Origin: a virus
IMG/VR virus record: IMGVR_UViG_3300030105_001991
Location: 1-38,447 of that record
DNA length: 38,447 nt
Reading direction: 5' to 3' (one strand)
The notes under the pieces were generated by a model. The model searched no databases. It was not told the DNA's origin and worked only from the letters and a program-made list of their open reading frames with translations. The translations under genes were made by a program, and so were the position numbers. Below are positions 34,955 through 38,447 of this stretch, in pieces. Position 1 is the stretch's first letter; every line of letters starts with the position of its first letter.

Positions 34955-35028
34955 GCCCGAGTAGCTCAACTGGATAGAGCAACACCCTTCTAAGGTGTAG
35001 GTTATGAGTTCGAATCTCATCTCGGGTA
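34955..35028 (+). tRNA. tRNA-Arg, anticodon TCT
   Basis: A complete cloverleaf. The acceptor GCCCGAG pairs with CTCGGGT (one G-U) and the D-arm is GCTC/GAGC. The anticodon arm ACACC/GGTGT carries loop CTTCTAA with anticodon TCT, and the T-arm ATGAG/CTCAT has loop TTCGAAT. CCA is not encoded. It reads AGA codons, which are frequent in these AT-rich genes. Flanking genes sit within 20 bases on both sides. Confidence 0.9.
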
Positions 35029-35043
35029 CTAAAATTAAAGATT

Positions 35044-35193
35044 ATGATTAGTAAGAAGCAACAAGATAAATGGTGGCGTGTGAAGCTCGATAGCGAGACT
35101 TTACATGGTATATGGAATGCTTCAAAACCATTTACACAGAGAAACAAGAAGAAATATTCACGTAAAAACAAGCATGGAAATGAACAAGAGTAA
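35044..35193 (+). CDS. Small basic protein, 49 aa
   Basis: A short gene from ATG 35044 to TAA 35193. It is strongly basic (KKQQDKWWRVKLD and RNKKKYSRKNKHG) with two Trp near the start. Small basic proteins of this kind may bind nucleic acid. It follows the tRNA by 15 bases, as the tRNA-like gene at 37071-37095 is also followed by a small gene. Confidence 0.5.
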   Translation: MISKKQQDKWWRVKLDSETLHGIWNASKPFTQRNKKKYSRKNKHGNEQE

Positions 35194-35350
35194 GAAATTA
35201 GTTATCGGTAAAGTGATAATAGTCAGAGTAGGCGATGAGATACGTTACAACGTACCAGAGGACATGAATGGTAAACAGTTGAATGAGTTAAAAACCAAGC
35301 ACAGTGAAGTTGTAAACGACTTTATCGAAAGCAGTAAACAAAAGGTATGA
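35174..35350 (+). CDS. Small protein, 58 aa
   Basis: I chose the ATG at 35174 (MEMNKSKKLVIGKVIIV); an ATG six bases later is equally possible. A frame from 35105 would run through the previous gene. It is a basic hydrophobic helix then acidic helical sequence, with no motif. It overlaps the previous stop by 20 bases and the next start by four bases (ATGA). Confidence 0.5.
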   Translation: MEMNKSKKLVIGKVIIVRVGDEIRYNVPEDMNGKQLNELKTKHSEVVNDFIESSKQKV

Positions 35351-35526
35351 GCAATAGATATTTAGATGAAGCTTGGGATGAAGCTCACGAGCTGATACTA
35401 GAGCTAGGAGAAAAAGGTGATTTTGATACAACTTTGTCACTAGATGAATTTTACGCAGAGTATTACTACAACTTGAACCATGAAGATAGAGAAAGAATTG
35501 AAGAAACATTAAGATTATGGAAATAA
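35347..35526 (+). CDS. Small acidic helical protein, 59 aa
   Basis: A short gene from ATG 35347 to TAA 35526, acidic and helical with Leu heptads (DEAWDEAHELILELGEKGDF). It overlaps the previous gene by four bases and the next by ten. It could form a coiled-coil dimer. The function is unknown. Confidence 0.55.
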   Translation: MSNRYLDEAWDEAHELILELGEKGDFDTTLSLDEFYAEYYYNLNHEDRERIEETLRLWK

Positions 35527-36110
35527 AAACTAAAGAAGAAGCGTTATCAACCTTCAAACTACTTGGTATAAAAGATATATCAAGCAAAAGACAAGTGAAA
35601 AACGGTACAACAGAGTATGAGTTACCTATTAAGTGGATGAATTCACGAGGTGACAAATACGGTATAAGATATGCGACTTACGAGTCTGGGTATGTTAGAA
35701 ATGTAAGTCCTTGTAACTCATCTTGTTGGCAAATCAACAAAAGATATGAGACTAAAGAGAAGTTTTGGAGTACTTACTGCAAAAAGTATCTCTCTAACAG
35801 TAGGTATAAACGAATACTTATAAACAACGAGGAAGACCGATTAGTTTATTTAGCCAACTATATTCTTAAGAATAACTACGGAAAAGGTGGTTTATATACT
35901 ATGGATGAATTTACTAGAGAGACTATTAGCGATAATCACTATGATTTACACAAAGCTGACAATGTCTTAATAATGTCATCTGAGCTTGCTAAGTTAAAAC
36001 GCACCCAATGGGAGAAAGACAATGGTGTTTTTGACACTTGGGGTACTAATAAAAACTCTGGTGACGACATTCAAGTAATTATTAACGGGCATAGATACAA
36101 CTTATCATGA
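35517..36110 (+). CDS. Hypothetical protein, 197 aa
   Basis: The 197-residue protein is the largest early gene in this part, mixed alpha/beta and rich in Lys, Tyr and Asn. It shows 'KYGIRYATYESGYVRNVSPCN' type beta segments and a helical middle (NEEDRLVYLANYILKNNYG). A C-terminal Asn/Gly-rich part ends in INGHRYNLS. No catalytic motif can be called. It starts inside the previous gene's last codons and its stop overlaps the next start by four bases. Confidence 0.6.
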   Translation: MEIKTKEEALSTFKLLGIKDISSKRQVKNGTTEYELPIKWMNSRGDKYGIRYATYESGYVRNVSPCNSSCWQINKRYETKEKFWSTYCKKYLSNSRYKRILINNEEDRLVYLANYILKNNYGKGGLYTMDEFTRETISDNHYDLHKADNVLIMSSELAKLKRTQWEKDNGVFDTWGTNKNSGDDIQVIINGHRYNLS

Positions 36111-36313
36111 AGAAATTTAACGGTTTTGAAAACCACTTACTACAAGATGCAATAAAGCTTTACGTAGAAAAAGCAGAGGATGAAGTATTATATAAAAAAG
36201 CTAGCTTAGAGGTTAATAAGCGACTTTTGTTTGCTCCAGGGTATTTCACTATGATAGGTGAAGAGCTTTCTGATAAAGTAAATGATATGACACTTAAAAA
36301 ACACTTAAAATAA
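36107..36313 (+). CDS. Small protein, 68 aa
   Basis: The 68-residue protein is helical and charged (NHLLQDAIKLYVEKAEDEV) with a hydrophobic patch near residues 40-50 (LFAPGYFTMIG). It overlaps both neighbours (ATGA start, TAATG stop), so it is part of a translationally coupled chain. The function is unknown. Confidence 0.5.
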   Translation: MKKFNGFENHLLQDAIKLYVEKAEDEVLYKKASLEVNKRLLFAPGYFTMIGEELSDKVNDMTLKKHLK

Positions 36314-36444
36314 TGAAAAAGAGAAAACTAAACAGTAAAAACCCAAAATATAGACCTGTGGTGAAAAAAGAGGTTATAAACGAAAGAAGAGAATTAATAT
36401 GTAAAGTTAAAGGTGTTGAAGTATATGCAGTTTTTACAAACTAA
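36313..36444 (+). CDS. Small basic protein, 43 aa
   Basis: A short gene from ATG 36313 to TAA 36444. It is very basic (MKKRKLNSKNPKYRPVVKKE) with one Cys. It ends in the residues TN, and its stop codon lies within promoter-like element copy 7, as in two other genes of the block. It may bind nucleic acid. Confidence 0.5.
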   Translation: MKKRKLNSKNPKYRPVVKKEVINERRELICKVKGVEVYAVFTN

Positions 36445-36474
36445 ATACGATCACTTTTGGATAATATATACGTA
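36435..36474 (+). promoter_or_regulatory. Repeated promoter-like element, copy 7
   Basis: TACAAACTAAATACGA, nine bases (TCACTTTTG), GATAATATATACG. It overlaps the stop codon of the 43-residue gene. ATG follows at 36489. Confidence 0.75.
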
Positions 36475-36488
36475 AACAAACAAACAAA

Positions 36489-36851
36489 ATGAAGAAAGAA
36501 CAAATTGAGATGAGAATTAAAGAGATTGGTACATTAGTATTAGATTCTCAGAAAGAACAATCAAACTACACAGGTGAATTAGCTAGCTTACACAGTGAAT
36601 TAGCGATGTTAAACGCGCCTAAGTTAACGGAAGAGCAAGCAACTGAGTTAAATGAAAGGTTGTGTGACCACATAGACCGAATGGACACTACTGACTTAGG
36701 TAATTTTGACTTTGAGTTCGATATAGACTATGATAATAGAGTTTCAGTCTCTAACTTTGACTGCTCCGATTTAATAGAGGGTATAAAAGATGAGTTTCAA
36801 GAAGTTATATCAGACTTTTTCAAAGTCGAAGAAGATGAAGAAGAAGAATAA
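36489..36851 (+). CDS. Acidic helical protein, 120 aa
   Basis: The 120-residue protein is acidic and helical with heptad-like Leu (MRIKEIGTLVLDSQKEQ), a Cys/Asp middle (DNRVSVSNFDCSDLIEG) and a Glu-rich tail (VEEDEEEE). No recognised motif is present. It follows element copy 7 and precedes the structured RNA region, so the RNA is probably transcribed with it. Confidence 0.6.
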   Translation: MKKEQIEMRIKEIGTLVLDSQKEQSNYTGELASLHSELAMLNAPKLTEEQATELNERLCDHIDRMDTTDLGNFDFEFDIDYDNRVSVSNFDCSDLIEGIKDEFQEVISDFFKVEEDEEEE

Positions 36852-36852
36852 C

Positions 36853-37095
36853 GTAAGCAAACTTTAAGGTTCGGCTGATTCTGGTCGCCTGATAAATCAG
36901 GTGGAAAGTAGATCCAGATAAGTGTGAAGGAATAAGGCTTACAGCCCAAGTACAAGGTGAAAAGTAAATCTATGGTAATGTGAAAACCATGACTGGTGAG
37001 GTGTCCGTATGGATTCATAGGTTGTGGTAAGCGAAATAGAGCCTTGTTGCTGCAAAGTAATTGGTAAATTAGCGGTTCGAATCCGCTCTTGGGCA
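36853..37095 (+). ncRNA. Structured RNA with tRNA-like 3' end
   Basis: A gene-free stretch with many pairings: GTAAGC (36853) with GCTTAC (36937), TCTGG with CCAGA around a CCTGA/TCAGG hairpin, AATCTATG (36967) with CATAGGTT (37016) enclosing two small hairpins, and GCCCAAG (36944) with CTTGGGC (37088). The end is a normal T-arm (AGCGG, loop TTCGAAT, CCGCT) plus discriminator A, as in the tRNA-Arg. Segments GGCTGATTCTGG (36873) and GTGTCCGT...AAGCGAA (37002-37034) echo tmRNA, but no tag or full pairing is visible. It could be a tmRNA-like RNA, an interrupted tRNA or an unknown class. Confidence 0.5.
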
Positions 37096-37109
37096 CTAAA
37101 ATTAAGAGT

Positions 37110-37232
37110 ATGAGAAGATTAATCTATGACATGTACTATGCTGAGGAGATCAGTATGGAGATTTGTGGAAAACTTATTAACAAATTAAACGAAGTTTCTG
37201 AAAAGAGACGTAAAAAACAAGGAGGATACTAA
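37110..37232 (+). CDS. Small protein, 40 aa
   Basis: A short gene from ATG 37110, 15 bases after the tRNA-like 3' end, to TAA 37232. It is charged and ends with a basic tail (EKRRKKQGGY). Its stop overlaps the next start by one base (TAATG). An AGGAGG lies 7 bases before the next ATG, inside this gene's last codons, and would also serve as a ribosome site. Confidence 0.5.
   Translation: MRRLIYDMYYAEEISMEICGKLINKLNEVSEKRRKKQGGY
37220..37225 (+). promoter_or_regulatory. Shine-Dalgarno-like AGGAGG before the 68-aa gene
   Basis: AGGAGG sits a few bases before the ATG at 37232, an unusually strong ribosome site for a phage whose other leaders are A/T-rich. Confidence 0.6.
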
Positions 37233-37438
37233 TGGGAGATATGACTTTTGAAGAGATAAACGAAGAGATCAGAGAAGATATCTACAACGACATAATTCAA
37301 GAATTTGATTATATTGCTGATTTTCCACTATCTGGTGATCAAAAACAAGAGATAATATCAGATATAGTTGATTATGTCTTCAGGGAATTGCAAAAACAAC
37401 CAGTCTGTGAGTGTGATGCGTATGGTGGCACAAACTAA
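37232..37438 (+). CDS. Small acidic protein, 68 aa
   Basis: The 68-residue protein is strongly acidic and helical (MTFEEINEEIREDIYNDII) and ends with CECDAYGGTN. The terminal residues ACA-AAC-TAA are the start of promoter-like element copy 8, so its stop is inside that element. There is a strong AGGAGG upstream. The function is unknown; the helices could be a regulatory dimer. Confidence 0.55.
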   Translation: MGDMTFEEINEEIREDIYNDIIQEFDYIADFPLSGDQKQEIISDIVDYVFRELQKQPVCECDAYGGTN

Positions 37439-37468
37439 ATACGATTACTCGTGGATAATATTAATGAA
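37429..37468 (+). promoter_or_regulatory. Repeated promoter-like element, copy 8
   Basis: CACAAACTAAATACGA, nine bases (TTACTCGTG), GATAATATTAATG. It differs from the consensus only at the first base. It contains the stop of the previous gene. ATG follows at 37483. Confidence 0.75.
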
Positions 37469-37482
37469 TAAAATAAAAACAC

Positions 37483-37725
37483 ATGGAAAACCTATGGAAG
37501 CAACTGAAACCAGCAGTTCGAAAACAAATACTGGTAGATAAAGACATTTATCCAATGATGATTAATTCCTGTAAAGAAGAATTAGAAGCTAAGATGTGGT
37601 GGACCGACTTATCAGTGCAAACTGTTAGGCACGTAGCAACATTCACACACAATACTTTGATTAGTGTATCAGTGAATGACTTACTATGGGGTGAAAAATT
37701 CTTAAAGAAAACAAAGAATGTCTAA
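37483..37725 (+). CDS. Small hypothetical protein, 80 aa
   Basis: The unrecognised 80-residue helical, basic protein (MENLWKQLKPAVRKQILVDK, then CKEELEAKMWWTD) ends in basic KFLKKTKNV. It is the first gene after element copy 8, 23 bases after GATAAT. It overlaps the next start by 8 bases. No motif is found. Confidence 0.6.
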   Translation: MENLWKQLKPAVRKQILVDKDIYPMMINSCKEELEAKMWWTDLSVQTVRHVATFTHNTLISVSVNDLLWGEKFLKKTKNV

Positions 37726-37984
37726 AGTTGAAGAACAAAAAGTACCTAAATGGTTTCGAGGTGAGGTGTATAGCGAAGGAGCTATGGTACAGAACCGCTT
37801 TACTGGTGAAGAATGTGAATTAAATGCACTTGAATTATCTATTTATGATATGACAATGGGTGCAAGTATGATCTCAGAAATAGGAATGAGTAGTTCTAGT
37901 GATGAAATAGTTAAAGATCTACGTAAAGGTCTTGACTGGTTTAGAAGTAATAATGCTAAAGCCTATATGGTACTACTAGATTAA
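37718..37984 (+). CDS. Small hypothetical protein, 88 aa
   Basis: The 88-residue protein is mixed alpha/beta with residues such as NRFTGEECELNALELSIYDM and a basic/aromatic end (LDWFRSNNAKAYMVLLD). It shows no recognised motif. The start overlaps the previous gene by 8 bases and the stop overlaps the next ATG by one base. Confidence 0.55.
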   Translation: MSKVEEQKVPKWFRGEVYSEGAMVQNRFTGEECELNALELSIYDMTMGASMISEIGMSSSSDEIVKDLRKGLDWFRSNNAKAYMVLLD

Positions 37985-38064
37985 TGGTATACTATATTTT
38001 AGGATTCATAGTATTCTACTTATTTGGATCTATACAGGTTAAACAGAAAAAAGTAAAATTATGA
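37984..38064 (+). CDS. Single-pass membrane microprotein, 26 aa
   Basis: A 26-residue frame from ATG 37984 (sharing a base with the previous stop, TAATG) to TGA 38064, which overlaps the next ATG (ATGA). Residues 2-17 are hydrophobic (VYYILGFIVFYLFGSI), followed by a basic tail (KQKKVKL). The coupled ends on both sides make a real gene likely despite the size. The expected topology is an inner-membrane anchor. Confidence 0.55.
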   Translation: MVYYILGFIVFYLFGSIQVKQKKVKL

Positions 38065-38378
38065 CAACAAACAAAATTCAAGAACAATTAGAGAAGAAAT
38101 CTAAGCAAGAGATTGATGACTTAGTAACAAACTTAGTTAAGGACATTGTAAAATTCAGACTAGAAAAGACTGGGTTTAAGGGTAATGGTATGGATTGGCG
38201 TAGTAACCATACTAAACCAACAGTTAAATATGCTGGTGAAACAATGCCAGATCCTTGGGACTTTTTTGACTGGGATGTTCTTCGTAAGTTGTTCCGTAGA
38301 AATCTTGAAGAAGCTATGTTAGATGATATGGTCGAACAAAAAGCTAGTAACTTAATAGCTAAAATGGAATTACTATAA
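38061..38378 (+). CDS. Small hypothetical protein, 105 aa
   Basis: The 105-residue protein is basic and helical at the start (KIQEQLEKKSKQEIDDLVTN) with a Trp/Asn-rich middle (GMDWRSNHTKPTVKYAGE). The stop overlaps the next start (TAATG). It has no recognised motif. It belongs to the same coupled chain. Confidence 0.55.
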   Translation: MTTNKIQEQLEKKSKQEIDDLVTNLVKDIVKFRLEKTGFKGNGMDWRSNHTKPTVKYAGETMPDPWDFFDWDVLRKLFRRNLEEAMLDDMVEQKASNLIAKMELL

Positions 38379-38447
38379 TGATAACAGGTGAACAAATTGA
38401 AAAGTACATAAGAGAAGATTTAAACTCAAACCCTAGACATGATTGCC
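38378..38447 (+). CDS. Partial gene at the right edge
   Basis: An ATG at 38378, sharing a base with the previous stop, opens a frame that runs off the edge (MITGEQIEKYIREDLNSNP...). Only 23 codons are visible. The function cannot be judged. Confidence 0.5.
   Translation, partial: MITGEQIEKYIREDLNSNPRHDC

Noticed and set aside
35105-35173. Upstream start for the 58-residue gene at 35174
   Set aside because: It would run through the previous gene with no ribosome site; the internal ATG pair is a better fit.
34599-35656. Minus-strand open frames in the early block
   Set aside because: They overlap well-packed plus-strand genes, the tRNA and promoter-like elements, with no signals of their own.
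36853-37095. A standard tmRNA gene
   Set aside because: Only partial matches to tmRNA, no tag reading frame, and the acceptor pairs with a site 72 bases after the tmRNA-like 5' block. Kept as an unassigned structured RNA.
36853-37095. Group I or II intron in a tRNA
   Set aside because: No conserved core motifs (for group II, no domain V; for group I, no P7-type sequence) and too short.
31813-37468. CRISPR array
   Set aside because: The repeats are spaced by hundreds of bases with genes between, at start codons, so they are promoter-like and not an array.
31813-37468. Bacteroidetes-type -7 element TAnnTTTG read on the reverse strand of the repeated element
   Set aside because: The reverse strand has TTAGTTTG, one mismatch, no TTTG at -33, and would transcribe away from the early genes.

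Overview
The window looks like most of the genome of a tailed, podovirus-like bacteriophage, probably one infecting a marine member of the Bacteroidetes (inference). The late block holds a large terminase, portal, an acidic scaffold-like protein, a major capsid candidate, giant tail or connector proteins, and a Gln/Ala-rich internal virion protein of the T7 gp14 kind. There is no sheath or tape measure. Host hints are weak but consistent: DDGSC repeats like those of secreted Bacteroidetes proteins inside the 2144-residue tail protein, A/T-rich leaders mostly without Shine-Dalgarno sequences, and an AT-rich base composition. Both ends are cut inside genes.

Left block (1-31479, all minus strand). 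Read in the direction of transcription, it starts with a Lys/Ala-rich basic protein and a 97-residue protein. A GroEL/GroES pair follows, then a putative DNA-binding protein, a holin-like membrane protein, four small proteins (one GroES-like by eye, one a possible small terminase), terminase, portal, scaffold and capsid. After these come a 289-residue protein, three virion proteins, a 57-residue Cys-containing protein, two neck/tail proteins, the 2144- and 598-residue structural proteins, a cupin, internal virion proteins, and a very large (>1180 residue) ejection-type protein with an HELLH zinc-peptidase motif. Four terminator-like hairpins divide the block near the portal, capsid, 289-residue and 257-residue genes.

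Switch region (31480-31888). The non-coding gap between the divergent blocks holds a 46-base inverted repeat, a C-rich run that is a strong G-quadruplex candidate on the minus strand, a long pyrimidine-biased stretch, and the first copy of a repeated promoter-like element.

Right block (31889-38447, all plus strand). About 27 tiny, tightly packed or overlapping early-type genes lie here. Several encode Cys-rich proteins likely to bind zinc; the block also has one tRNA-Arg(UCU) and two odd tRNA-like elements, one of them part of a roughly 245-base structured RNA. Eight copies of a 40-base element (TACAAACTAAATACGA, nine variable bases, GATAATATA) each lie just upstream of a start codon. This element does not match the Bacteroidetes housekeeping promoter and is the best candidate for an undescribed regulatory system. 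No replication enzymes or RNA polymerase are visible; they may lie beyond the right edge.
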